From assembly GCA_021613335.1 (NCBI GenBank), contig JAJTWR010000236.1, positions 2,645,001 through 2,709,000 on the forward strand: DNA of 64,000 nucleotides, in the 5' to 3' direction. The DNA is from Whitmania pigra (Eukaryota; Annelida; Clitellata; Hirudinida; Haemopidae). Under the pieces are notes generated by a model that was not told the DNA's origin, did no database searches, and saw nothing but the letters and a program-made list of their open reading frames with translations. The position numbers and the translations under genes were made by a program. Below are positions 45,534 through 59,047 of this stretch, piece by piece; positions within the stretch are counted from its first letter, which is position 1; every line of letters begins with the position of its first letter.

Positions 45534-45679
45534 CAAAGAATTTAGACTTCAGAATACTTTCAGGATGTTTACTTAATAGTAATACGCTCGCCGAATAATA
45601 TCAAGCAACGATTGAAATCTCCAAAATGACTGATCCTATCACAACTCCTCAGAAATTAAAAACTGTTAGGAAGAGAAGC

Positions 45680-45855
45680 CGTTCTCCTTATAAAATGGAC
45701 TTGCGCTGACTTTTCCTCAGCGTGTCTAAGCCTGATTGGCTGACCTAAATACAGGGCAGTCGCTGATTGGTCGAAATATATGTCATCTTTTAGTGACGTG
45801 CTATTGAGAATGTTCTGGTAAATCGTCAATGCTAGAATTTCTTAAGGACACGTCA
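45680..45855 (-). promoter_or_regulatory. HSPA5: HSPA5 promoter with TATA, ERSE-like and UPRE-like motifs
   Basis: On the minus strand a TTTTATAAGG box lies at about 45687-45697. Just upstream, 45721-45739 reads CCAAT, nine bases, ACACG, one mismatch from the ER stress element CCAAT-N9-CCACG. A second CCAAT lies at about 45766-45771. TGACGTG, the core of the ATF6/XBP1 UPRE, occurs at 45794-45800 (plus) and 45849-45855 (minus). The order and spacing fit an unfolded-protein-response promoter for BiP. Confidence 0.6.
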
Positions 45856-46482
45856 GAGAAATCAGAATAAGGATGAAATTATTGTGCTAGAGTTTACTTT
45901 TTTTATTTCTTAATTATCTATATAATCTTAATATTGTTTGTATATATATTGTTACAGCTATTACTTATTAAAACCACTAATAACCCGATTTTTAATAGTT
46001 ACATTCCCAGAAGCCCAACTTTTTAAAGATGATGTATTTTAAAGATTACACGTGTAAATACGATAAGTTTGCCAATCATGCTATTTTTCTGTTGCTACGT
46101 TTAGAATCGTGGCCCGATGGATGTACTTGATTAAAAAGTCTGGAAATAAACTGATTAATGTCCCAATAGATATCACAAGCCAGCATTTAAAATGACCAGT
46201 CTCAATAGTGGAAAGTTGAAAGTTTGCAAAAAATTTGTTTTCTTGCCGCATAGAAATTCCAAAGAGAATTATTCTAAAATGAAATTTGTTTAATTGTAAA
46301 GCTGCAGCTTATGATGTAAAGCTTTTAGCAAATGATAACATCTTTAAAATTTTATATCTTAAAATTACGATGAAGAAATACTTGTTTTGATGGATTTAAA
46401 GCCGGCATCGTATTTACTTTGAAACAGGTCGGGTCTCGGTTGTTCATAATCGGGCCGATAAGGCAAAATTCTGATTGGAAAC
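45856..46482. other. Divergent intergenic region, HSPA5 and INTS5
   Basis: The start codons of HSPA5 (minus) and INTS5 (plus) are about 1.06 kb apart. The INTS5-proximal part is AT-rich and shows no clear TATA box or coding signal. It presumably holds the INTS5 promoter. Confidence 0.5.
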
Positions 46483-49400
46483 ATGTCGCAGGTTGAAATG
46501 ACACCGCAGGTGGGTTTATAAACTGCTTGCCAATTAATTTAACCGCGACAATAGCTAAATAATGACATTTTAATATTTAAGGAAGTCTCGGAATGTTTCA
46601 AAAGTTTCATGGAAGGATTGGCCCAAAGGTCCAGCCGGCCGCCACGAATTTTAGTGGATTCAGCTCTTACACTATTAAAAGTTTTGCCAGCTTCAAGAAC
46701 AGCCGTCTTAGATTACCTTGGGAGCCTTCATAAGGATTGTTTTAGAGGATATTTGTCAAAACTCCAGAATACAGATAAAGGTTTGATGTTTATCCCAAAT
46801 CTACATAATTTTAAGACAAAATTGCAACTCCACAAAATGAGTAATTTTTGTGACCTAATTTCCAATTAATTTAGGAGAAGCAGAAGATAGTGATCCCACG
46901 ATAAAAAAAATTGACACCGTAATAGCAGAACTTATGTGCTCGGAGAATTCTGTGTTCTGGTCATCTATGTTGTCAAAGGTTATCGGTTATCTTTAATATG
47001 TCATCCTTTCATTAGCTTGTGTCGAGGCTGCATCAGAGTTTGCCAAGTTTGGCCTTTGTCCCAACATCAACATAGTGCTCATGGCTCATCTCAACCTCCG
47101 TTACATTTATCATTATCACAATCCTCAAACGATGACCACATTGTTGTTTTTTTTACACCAGTGGTGCATAAAAGTTCTTGGAGAATTGAGTCAGGAGTTT
47201 TCAAATCATAGGATGTTGCCAGTGGCAACCAACCTGAGCACACTTCAAGAGCTGATCAAATTTTGGACTTCCTGTCTGGCCAGCCAATCGCTAGCTACCA
47301 TTCTTTGCAAGTGTCTCTCAAACCTGTAAGATTCGTTGTTTATAATCAGAAGATGTAACCAGAAGTTATTTTAAAATGTCTTAAAATCCAATCAGAGATG
47401 AGGATGAGATGTATCCCTGCTTTGATTCGCTGCTCGTCAATTCCATGAAATTTTCCCCGCATTTTGATTGGGTGGTGGCATACACTGGGTTTGTTTGTCT
47501 CCGTAGAATTTTCATGTTTAATTTTATTTTTATATTAATATTGATTTTATTTTTATTCTATTTGTCATAAAAAAATAATAACTAACTCCAATCCTTACTC
47601 CTAACTATGATTAGAAACTCATTGAATTTAAATTAATGTGTTGATTTTCAATAAAAAGTTTGTAATTATTATTATTATTATTATTATTATTATCATCATT
47701 ATTATTATAACCTGCAACACTTTTTCAATTTTTCTCAGCTCCCGCTTTCCGGACGCGATAATAACCAGGATGCTCCAGTGTGGATTGGTCGACTACCATC
47801 AGAATGCCAATGCAACTGCCCCGCAGACCTCCAAACCGACCCACCCCGTCATGCCCCCCTCAGCCCGGTTATTCCAGACCCAGGTGCAGGGACCTCCACC
47901 GCCTCGGATTCACCCGGTCTCGTCCGGCCCGGCGGACGTCGAGATGGCGAACGTGTCGAGGATTCCGTCCGTGGTGGGGATTCTCAGCCACCTGGCTCTG
48001 GATTTTGAGGAGGAGCTCAAGGAAAAAATGACTGCTTTGTTTGAGGTGGAGTAACTAATTAACTAATTATATTGTAATATGTTAATTAGATTGCAATATA
48101 TTAATGTTATTTAAAACTTTATCGACTGTTAATTTTTTGTAATTTATTAATCATGACTGATGTTGATTTAAGGTTGTAAATATATCAGGAAAATGATTTT
48201 CGGACAAAGAAATAGGATTATGATAATGATGGCCATTATCTTAGTCACCATTTATAACCATGATGAACTTAAAATATTTTCACAAATAATAATGAAGTAG
48301 AGCCATTAACATAATTTATTATTTTGAGCAGACGAGCATGCGAGAGGATGCTGTCAACGAGTACTCGGTCGGACCTTTGTATATCTTCCACCTCGCGTCA
48401 CAATCGATGGTCATCTACAAAGTTCTTGTCAAGGCATTCCTGGAAAAAGGTTGGTGGAAATAATAATAACATTTAATAATAATAAAATAATAATAATAAT
48501 AGTGATAATGATGATGATAATAATGATATTGAACTGAATTGAAAATTTATGTTAAATTTCCTATGCTAATACCTATGCTATAGTTTTTTGATTTATCAAC
48601 ATTTAATCAATTAATTATTCTAGTCGACATGGCGACAATCAACAGACTAGTGGAAAGAGCTCAGAGGAGAAACTTCAGGAGCCACATTAGTTATGCAAGG
48701 TAGACTTACTTTCTGTAGACATAAGGACGAACCTCATGAATATTAATTACCATGACTAGGAGTGAAATGAGTTTGTAATGGACATTGTCTAATTATTACT
48801 GATGTCAACAATCTGTCTTTTTCACTTGACAGTGCAATCTCGTTGATGTCCAAAACTCTCGTCAGAACTGAAGTTCAGGCATTTGAGATTGTCAAGTTTT
48901 TTATGGACACTGCTGTTATGAATCACAGAGGTTTGTCAGTGGATGGATGGATGGATGGATGGATCGGGTGAAAATATAAGCGCACGATGTTTATGTGTAA
49001 CTTGTCATTGGTTCTCAATAGACTTGCAATTTTACATTGATCAGGTGAGAAACAGTTAGACTCGTCTGGAGGTGTCTTACCCTTACCTGTAGTTTCTCAT
49101 TTCTGCTTCGAAGTGATGGTTGGCCTATGTTTTAGTTTAATTTTTATTAAGTTATTCATAAACACAAAACATTATCTCTGATTAAGCTTGGCACACTATT
49201 ACTGTGAATAATTATTGATAATTGTGATGATTTTTTCCACACTGGAACCGTTTTCCACAGAACGACCTGTGTACAATACTGCAAAAGTTGGTCTTCAGCT
49301 CGAGCATGAACCTAACGTCTGATGTTCGAATCCTGCTCTCGCTCAGGCATCGCTACGAAGACTTTTGTCGTTTGCTCGTCGAACTCAAAGACCGCAGGTG

Positions 49401-52400
49401 GATTTATTTTTCGTTTTGTTTACATATAGGCGTTGAGTGTCGTCGATGGGTAATGTTTCTAACATCCAATGAATTTTGCGTATTTTGACCAATCGCATTT
49501 GTTGATTTGATTCATTCGTCTGTTGTTTATTTTCAGGAGAAATTGGTTGTTTAAGTTCTTGACCTGTTTTTGTGTCGGAGATACGAGAGGAACTGCCAGT
49601 GAAATTCTTTCCACGATCTTCATTTTGGACCCCAACGTGCCAGAGATGGTTATTATTGTCATTATCATCGTCGATATTGTTATTATTATTATTATTATTA
49701 TTGCTGCAATATTAAGACATTGCAATAACTATATTTAAGACATCAATAAAAATAAATATTAAACGCCATCTATTGAATGAAAGAGATTTATTTTCTATTA
49801 TTTAATACCATCTTTCGAAAAAGGGAAAACATTTTTACGCCATCTAGCGAATAAATAAGTTTTATTTTTTGCATTATTTGGGGCCATCTTTCGAATAAGT
49901 TATAAATGTTAAACGCCATCTTTCGAATAAGAGATAAATATTAGACGCCATCTATTGAATGTCCAAGTTTTGGTTTTGTATTATTTGGTGCCATCTTTCG
50001 AATAAGATATAAATATTAGACGCCATCTATTGAATGCCTAAGTTTTGTTTTTGTATTATTTGGTGCCATCTTTCGAATAAGATATAAATATCAGACGCCA
50101 TCTATTGAATGAATTAGTTTTGCTTTGTATCTAGTGGTGTCATCTTTCGAATAATAAATTTAAATTTTTTTTTTCTCAGCTTTCTTGTTTCCTGGATCTC
50201 CAGAAAAGTTGCGAAATTCGACACGTTGGCATAATCTCCGATTGTGCAGACGCAATTCTGTCCACCGTGGAATCGAGTCGAGATTCAAAGTTGAAGGAAG
50301 AAGTCATCGACAAGATGCTCAGTCTGTGCAGGTGGGAGACTGATCCCGAGGTAGGAAACAAGAACAAGGATCTCTCATGCAGGTGAGTTGCTTTGATTGG
50401 CCACATGTGAGCCAATGAAATGTGTCCGTTTGGATCACATGTAACTTGTAAAACATTGAGCTGATTATGCAGTGGAAAAATTACACAATAGATGTCATTG
50501 CTGAACATTGACAATGCCATAAATTTATGCAATGTGGCATAAAACAAATGTTGGTCGTTATTATGATTATTATAAATTTGTAAGCAAGAAACTCTATTCC
50601 ACATTCAGACAACCCTTGTACAAAGCTCTCCAGACGAGACACCTTCGTCTCGTGCTGCTCTTCCAAAACTCGAGCTTCACAACTCAGACGAATCTCCTCC
50701 AGCTGCTCAACATCCTCGGTTCTCCGCAGACGAAGGAAGATGTGACGGACCCCATAAAAGTCGCCAGAGAGGTGGTCGAGTGCTTCTTTTCCATCCTGAG
50801 AGGATACGAAGACACGCAGAAGATGTCGCTCGCCTACGATTGCATCAAGTACCTCAAGTCGCTCCCATCCAACAAGGCAGTGCAGATGGCCATCATCGTC
50901 TGGACCCTCGAGGCTGCCCTGTCCTCCGAGAATGCCGCCCTCTTCGGGGCAGTGAGCGGAGAAAATGTCGGGGCATCCACGGACTGGCTGGAGCCCCTTT
51001 TTTCGAAGCCCAACCTGATGGAACAGAACAGGATGCTCTCCACTTCCTGTTCATCTTTCCAGCTTTTCCACACCGGGGAGATTGGAAACAGACCAAAGAG
51101 GCTCAAACCTTCTGACCCCACACCTGAAATTAGGGTTTGACCATTAATTTTAACCTGTGATTTATTCTTGGTCACTGAACATTCGAGTTTTTAAACCATG
51201 CTTTCTGTTGTTTATAACATTTATTTTTATTATATTTAATAGCTATATTACTATATTTATAATAACGGCCATTGGTAAAACACTTGCTTAATGCGTTTAT
51301 TAATCGGCCAATCATACGATGCTCCTTCTTGCAGCTGAACTCGCGATTGGTTCTCGAGCTCGTCTGGTCGTGCGGATGTCAGTCGTTCTCCTTGGACAAG
51401 TTCCCCCGGGATGACCCCCAGTGCGGCCAGGATGCCATGAAGGTTGTCGGTTCGACCGTCGTGGAGTTTGCGATGCCCGATGCCCTCCTCAACTCCGTCC
51501 ATTGGCCCGACGAAGACTTTCTCAAGACCAGTGCAGAAAGGTCAAGAGTTTTGCTTGCATTTTGTTGCATTGTTTTTAGGCTTTGTATTTTACAAATGAA
51601 TTAATGAATTACTGATGATTAAGTGATCAAATGAAGGATTTATTAGAATATTATTATAATAATATAATACTATTACAGAGATTTGCATGTCAGGAGAAAG
51701 TTTGACAACAATCCACTCTTGTGGCACCTTCTTGACCTCATCATGTCGTGTAAGTTATTATGTTAACCAAACCCGCTAATTAAAGAGCATGTTGTAATCT
51801 CACTTGTTATGTAATTTTAAATAAATCATGGGAAGGTGTCAAGTAATGCATTGGTTGTGAAGACTGCATGAAGATTTTTTATAACCTTACTTTTATAAAC
51901 TCACTTGTATTTAAATTAATTAATTAATGATAACTTAAGTTAATTTATTCGCGAAGCTCCCCCTAGTTCCTGGTCGTGCCTGTGCATATTAAGGAGTCTT
52001 CTTGGCAACCTGATTGTCCAATGGGAGTCATCCAGGGAAAGTAGGTCAAGGTCATTGCCCCACCTCCTCGCCTTGACTGAAAAGGTCATCGAATGTCTCA
52101 GGAGGGTGAGTTGAGACTATTATCATAATCATTACTATTACTGCTAATCATAATTAAATATTAATTATTAATATTACTGCTAGTCGTAATTGAATAGTAA
52201 TTATTAATATTGCTGCTAGTCATAATTGAATATTAATTACTCGGAATTAGAATGAATTGGATCTTGAATGATCATAATTCTTAATTAATTCTTAACGTCT
52301 TGATTAAAGTCTCAAGTACTACTGGAGCCTCTGAGCTTTTCGGTTGAACTTTTGCCTCTCATCAGTCCCTATGAAGTTCACCTTCTGCTCATTAACATAT

Positions 52401-52930
52401 GGAGATACATTAAGGTTGCTTATTAGCATATTTATTAATGTCAATTACATTAACATTTAACTATCTAACATTATTTTGATTATTTTTAATTGTTAATAAA
52501 TAATTCGTAATAACTGAGCGTCAAAAAGGAGCTTAATATGTTGTTACAGTCGTTCATGAGTCATTGAAAGGACTTAATTTGATTGCTCCTGTTCACTTGT
52601 GTAATTATTTAATATAATTATTATGATTATTATTTACTATGATTATTATGATTTACTATAATTATTTTAATTATTACTGATTCAATAACTACTATATCGG
52701 TAAAATTGGTCGTTAACAGGAATATAGTCCTCAGACCGGATTGAAGAAAGCATTTAGTGAGTCACTTTTCTTGGATGTCTGCAATGAAGACTTTCATTGA
52801 AAGCTTAATTTTAATCTGTTTTGTTCAATTTACAGCTTGTCCTCCCAAGATTTTAGACGTGGTACATGCCATAATACAAAATAACATAGAATATTGTGGC
52901 CATCTCTTTGCACTGTTTTTCTCAGCCTGA
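46483..52930 (+). CDS. INTS5: Integrator complex subunit 5
   Basis: Subunit of the nuclear Integrator complex, which cleaves snRNA 3' ends and attenuates Pol II transcripts. Twenty exons: 46483-46509, 46582-46780, 46875-46978, 47162-47325, 47396-47488, 47739-48045, 48332-48449, 48624-48699, 48833-48930, 49022-49044, 49261-49397, 49537-49648, 50180-50331, 50609-51134, 51335-51540, 51679-51749, 51957-52105, 52310-52414, 52720-52756, 52836-52930. All phases join; the total is 2799 nt, 932 aa (vertebrate INTS5 about 1019). Matches to the family by eye are LLKVLPASRTAVLDYL, SPHFDWVVAY, IPSVVGILSHLA, FHTGEIGNRPKRLKP and the C-terminal NPLLWHLLDL and SPYEVHLLLINIWR segments. It is helical-repeat in nature with no catalytic motif, as known for this subunit. 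An alternative donor at 50382 would add 17 residues. Confidence 0.92.
47660..47708. repeat. (ATT)n microsatellite in INTS5 intron
   Basis: ATT/ATC triplets just upstream of the acceptor of exon 47739-48045. They lie in the polypyrimidine-rich zone and create a false open frame joined to the exon. Confidence 0.9.
49755..50155. repeat. Satellite-like repeat, about 75 bp unit, in INTS5 intron
   Basis: About five copies of a unit that alternates GCCATCTATTGAATG and GCCATCTTTCGAATAAG with T-rich spacers. The two halves are themselves related, so the basic unit is about 37 bp. It occupies most of the intron 49649-50179. The later copies are most alike, as in recent expansion. Confidence 0.85.
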
Positions 52931-53828
52931 ACATAGAAAGAAACTGTTGCGATTTTAAAGAAAGCAAAATAAAAATCATCTTGTTACTGTCTTTGAGAGT
53001 GATTTTTGATAATAACTTTGCTGATAATTGGGTAACCGTGTTTTATGGTTAGCTATTATCGTGAATAAAAAGAGGACAATTAATGAATTGATTGTTTATC
53101 AATTGTTTATTAGCTGTTGAAAGTGCTTGAGATTTGCTATTTCTCGGAATATTGCTAACAACGACTGTGAGATTACACGTGCTGATAAAGTTTGCTTATG
53201 AATTATCTTCATTTTTTAAATTATATTTTAGCAAATATTGGTATATATCTAGGTCTAAAAATATTTCAAAATAATGATATTAATATGATAAGAGGTACAT
53301 TCATTGCCATGAAAGACATTCCGTAATAGACGATGGCGCGATAAAGATACGCGGAGGAATTAATTAATTTTTGAATCACCACAAGTTAATTGAGCCGTTA
53401 TAATAATTTTCTAATTTAAGTTAGAAATGGTTTAAGGTTGATTTTTGGTAAAACATAAATTAAGCACTTGTTTATTTGCGAGTGGTTGTCAACATTTTTT
53501 CTCGTGGACGGCTTTGGGCTGCTGACTTGCATGCTCTGCAATGGATAATTAAATTCAAACTAACAAAATGGTTTTATTCTTCAAGTTATTGATTGTCAAT
53601 TTTTATGAAGTTTTTAACTACGCAGTATCAAATCCGGACATTGAGCAATAGTGGTGCATATTAGTTTGGTCTTTTACCATGACATGTCGTTTGGTGACAA
53701 ATGTTTTATCTGGAGTAGTTTCAAATTAGTTTCCAGTATTTGTGAATAGATTTACTGAAACTGCCAACATATCATCAGCGAAATCATCGGTGAGATAAAT
53801 TTTTTTTTTTCAAATTTGGAAGGAGGTT
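52931..53828. other. Intergenic region between INTS5 and VAV
   Basis: About 0.9 kb between the INTS5 stop and the VAV start, same strand. It holds the INTS5 3' end and presumably the VAV promoter and leader. No repeat or coding exon was recognised. Confidence 0.5.
52968..52973 (+). terminator. INTS5: Candidate INTS5 polyadenylation signal
   Basis: AATAAA 38 bp after the TGA stop at 52928-52930, followed by T-rich sequence. A very short 3' UTR is implied. Confidence 0.55.
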
Positions 53829-55578
53829 ATGGCAAGATCAGACGATTGGAAGCTGTGCGTGGATTGGTTGCTGCGCTTGAAGCTGATCTCCCGCAACCAC
53901 AAAGTGTCCTCGGCCGATGCCGAACCCATGGACCTGGTCATCCTGCTGAGAGACGGCATCCTACTCTGTGAACTGGTCAACAAACTCTCGCCTACAGCTA
54001 TTGATCCTAAAGATTACTGTAGGAGGCCACAGATGTCTGAGGTAGTGATGACAAATTTTAATTGATAATATCAATTATTATGACATTTACTTTTTGAGCG
54101 AGTTTTAAAAATATTTCCGAATTAACCACAACTATATCTTTATTATTATTGTTATCACTATTATTGTTATTATTGTTATCATTATTATTATTATTGTTAT
54201 TATTATTATTATTATTGTTATTGTTATTATTAGTATTTGGAGAGGAATGTTATTTGTCAGATACTTTAGATGAAGTCAACAGATCAGCATAGAATCAACA
54301 TTTTCAAGTGAACCTTAGGCTCCATATCAGGATTATTAAGATTCTGAAGATCATAACTTTAATTTAATTAATTTAATTTAATTTAATTTAGTAGTTTTGT
54401 TTATTTCATTGGTTAATATTGAAAAAAATTCTGTTTTGTGACGTCCATTTGTTTAATGATCATTTTTGCCAAGTTTGAAAGTGCTGCTAGATTAGCATCA
54501 GGTTGTAAGCATATCTGTATCTGTTATGTCTGTGTGTGTGGATGATTTGGTACTTATCAATTTTCAGAAAATGTTAAAAAATAAAACATTACGTAACAGG
54601 CAATAAAACAGAACATCACTGACAATTCAGTTCAATAATGTTCTCTGATGCAATCACGAGATTGGTTGTTGTTGCAGAAATCGTTATAATTATAATCTTG
54701 TTGCGAATTAATATTTTAAAATGGTTCCTATTGGAAACATCGACAATCTATTTTTTAAGTCGACACCATTTTTAGTCTTTGGAATGAATCCAATGTGCTG
54801 TATGTGACATCATGTCGTTAATGACATCATTATAATTTATTATTTTTTATTAATTAAGCAGGTTACTATGTGTAACTTATTACTTAAAAGTGTTTACAAA
54901 TTTGGTTCTAATTATTCTGACCAGTGGACATCAATTAATAATGACAGCAATGACTGCTAATAATAATAATTATTAATAATTAATAATATTATTAATAATA
55001 ATTCATAATAATTATATTTAGTAATTAATAATTAATAATAATATTATAATAACAATTTATGAAATATTTAACTGATGAATATTTAATCCTCCTAAAGTTC
55101 CTCTGCCTGAGAAACATCAGGGTCTTCCTGCAGTCGTGCAAGAACGTCTTCAGACTCGGAGACCACGACCTCTTTGAACCGAGCGACCTCTACGAGATGA
55201 AGGACTTCCCTAAGGTTGGGACTGACTTTGGTTCGTGCTGACTGAGGACGTTGTTTTTGAAGTTGTTGTTGTTGTTGTTGATTGTTTGTTGATTTGTTGT
55301 TGAGAGTTTGTTGAGTTGTTGAGAGTAAAACTTTCTTTGTTTGTTAAAAAACTAAAATTTGTAGGTTGAATTCCATGAAGAGAAATTTTAAGTGGTATTA
55401 TCATCGTCGTCGTCGTCGTCGTCGTCGTCATCGTCATCATCATCATTATCATCATCATCATCAACTTTGTCAGGCCTTAATGACTGCCTTGTTTTCTGTT
55501 CCACATTTATCTCCATGATGGGATGATTGCTCCTGATATGTTATAATAACAATAACAATAATAATAATAATAATAATA

Positions 55579-55642
<64 letters not shown>

Positions 55643-55732
55643 TAATAATAATAATTAATAATAATAATTAATAATAATAATACTACTAATAATAATAATA
55701 ACAATAATAATAATAACAATAATAATAATAAC

Positions 55733-55769
<37 letters not shown>

Positions 55770-55797
55770 TAATAATAATAACAATAATAATAATAAC

Positions 55798-55829
<32 letters not shown>

Positions 55830-56300
55830 TAATAATAACAACAATAATAATAATAATAACAATAATAATAATAATAATAATTGTATTTGTTCACACAGCA
55901 GAACAGAAACATGCCCTGTAAGAGTGCAAGTGAAACAATGACAACCATTATGCTGGCATTAAACATTTCAACAATAACGAGGCAGTTATGATGATGATGA
56001 TGATGATGATGCTGGTGATGATTATGATAGTGATGATGATGATAATGATGATGACAGTGAATATGACATAATAATGTTTAAAATAGCATCACTGGAACTA
56101 ATAACACTGGTGCTGTTTTGCTGCAGGATTGAGATTAATTGCAAACACATTCTCTTCTTGATGATGATGGTGATGATGATGATGGTGATGGTGATGATGA
56201 TGATGATGATGGCATTGCATTCTCTCATGCATTAACTCACTTACGTAGGTATTGTAGCATCACCCACACGTGCACACACACATGGGTGCTTATGCACAGG

Positions 56301-56333
<33 letters not shown>

Positions 56334-58204
56334 ACTGTCCTTACAAATCTCACTTTTTTAAGACTTCTGGGAGTTTTGAACGTAGCTGATTATTTTTATT
56401 ACGGATGGATGGATGGATGGATGGATGGATGGATGAATATATGAATGGATGGATGGATGGATGAATATATGAATGGATGGATGGATGGATGAATATATGA
56501 ATGGATGGATGGATGGATGAATATATGAATGGATGGATGGATGGATGGATGGATGGATGAATATATGAATGGATGGATAGATGGGTGGATGAATGAGTTG
56601 ATGAATGAGATAAACATTCGTCATCATTGTCCCCTGGCTTATCAGTTCAGTGGGTAGATCATCATCATTGTCTTCATCGTCACCATAATCGTAGGCTTCG
56701 TCATCATCATCATCATTGTCTTCATCACCATCGTCCTCGTCATCAGCATCATCTTCGTCATCATCATCATCGTCTTCATCACCATCGTCCTCGTTATCAG
56801 CATCATCTTCGTCATCATCATCATCGTCTTCATCACCATCGTCCTCGTCATCAGCATCATCGTCATCATCATCATCATTGTCATCATCACCATCGTCCTC
56901 GTCATCAGCATCATCTTCGTCATCATCATCATCGTCTTCATCACCATCGTCCTCGTTATCAGCATCATCTTCGTCATCATCATCATCGTCTTCATCACCA
57001 TCGTCCTCGTCATCAGCATCATCTTCGTCATCATCATCATCATTGTCATCATCACCATCGTCCTCGTTATCAGCATCATCATCGTCATCTTCTCCCGAAG
57101 AACACTGAACATCTGAACACGTCCCTGCTTGTTTCCTGCTTGCTTCCTGCTTCCTCAACGCGAGACACGCCCAAAAAGATATTGAATGAGTGAAAATGAA
57201 GCAATGGATTGTTTGCTGTCATTGGTAATGCATCACTAATCATCACTAATCGTCATCGTCATCATCATCATCATCAGTACCCATAATCACCATCATCATC
57301 ATCAGTACCCACGATCTTCATCGTCGTCATCATCATCGACGGCATCTTCCAAAACAACTGATCATCGGATCAAACCACCAGCATGAATCTGCGTTGCAGG
57401 ACCTGTCAATGACGACATTATGTGATTATGATGGCATTTGATGATGACGATGATGGAGATGATTGTGATGTTGATGATGGTGATGACGACGACGAGGATG
57501 ACTAACGATCATTATCAGGATCATGACGATCTTCTGTGCTACTTTTCAGACGTGTAACATTATACTCAATGACTTTTTCTCTTTCCCTTATTTGGAGCAA
57601 GTTTAAAAAATTGACCAGTAATTCATTTCATCAATCCATCCATGCAACCGTCAGTGCATTCATCAATGCATCCATCAGTGCATCCATCCATGCATTCATC
57701 CATGCATCCATCCATGCATCCATCCGTGCATCCATCAAAATATAAGTTTGAGAACAAATTCGTTTCCAAAGGCCATAGACAATTACTGAGGAATTCGTTC
57801 GCTTGTCGTCAGCATCATCATCATCATCATCGTCGTCGCCATCATCATCATCACCATCGTCGTCGTCATCATCATCATAATCACAAGTCACGATTACAAT
57901 GATGAATGGTCAACTAGAAAAGAGTCACATTCCTCCATTCGTTCGTAACCAATCAAGTCATGCGTGTCGTCGTAAGGATCATCGGAATGACGTTGTTATT
58001 ATTATTATTATTATTTTTTATTTATTTATTTATTTATTTTTGTTAATTAATAATTATCAATTACTACGTCAATTATTGATTAAATTAATTTTATTCTCAG
58101 GTGGTTCACACATTGTCACTTGTTTCAAGGTCAGACCTCTGCAGGCTGTTGGAAATAGGGTGAGTAGGTGATGATGTTGATGACGGTGACGATGACGATG
58201 ATGA

Positions 58205-58235
<31 letters not shown>

Positions 58236-58394
58236 GGTGATGATGATGATGGTGATGATGATGATGACGACGTCGACCATATTGACATCAGTTGAAAGGA
58301 GTTGATGTCTGTCAGATGAAGTCAGTCAGTCATGTGCCTGAGATTGAAGGCAGAATGGTCTGCTCATGCTTTTGATGTCTTACACGTCATGACA

Positions 58395-58447
<53 letters not shown>

Positions 58448-58596
58448 GTTATGGTGGTTATGGTGATGATGACTTGGATAAGGACTTATGAGTGTCATTT
58501 ATATTTGATGACCTTTCAAGTTCCCGTAATTAATAACTAGCGAGTGCAGTGCCTTCAGTTATTAAGATAGACGCATCATTATCATCATCACTGTCG

Positions 58597-58633
<37 letters not shown>

Positions 58634-58804
58634 TATCATCATCACTGTCGTCATCATCATCATCATCATCATCATCATCGTCTGCTCCAAATGCTAACTC
58701 TTGTCAAAGTCTCTTTGCCTCATTTCCTTATGAGTGGGAGGATTGATAGGTCCTTGATGAAATGATGAATGATATGATGATGATGATGATGATTGTTATT
58801 ATTA

Positions 58805-58873
<69 letters not shown>

Positions 58874-58875
58874 TA

Positions 58876-58906
<31 letters not shown>

Positions 58907-59016
58907 TATTATTATTATCATTATCATTATTATTATTACATGAGCGAGAGGGAAAGCGAAACTGGGTCTGTGGGTCGAATCAATGGCGTGTGTTTCGCTC
59001 CTGCAATAAATCACTG

Positions 59017-59047
<31 letters not shown>

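Noticed and set aside
46979..47161. Open, protein-like frame upstream of INTS5 exon 47162
   Set aside because: Skipping it as an intron gives a continuous match to the INTS5 family and both splice sites are good; including it from the upstream acceptor meets a stop.
56358..57158. Long minus-strand open frame rich in Asp/Glu and Ile/His/Pro
   Set aside because: It is the translation of CAT/CGT and GGAT minisatellites in a VAV intron; no domain, splice or start context supports it.
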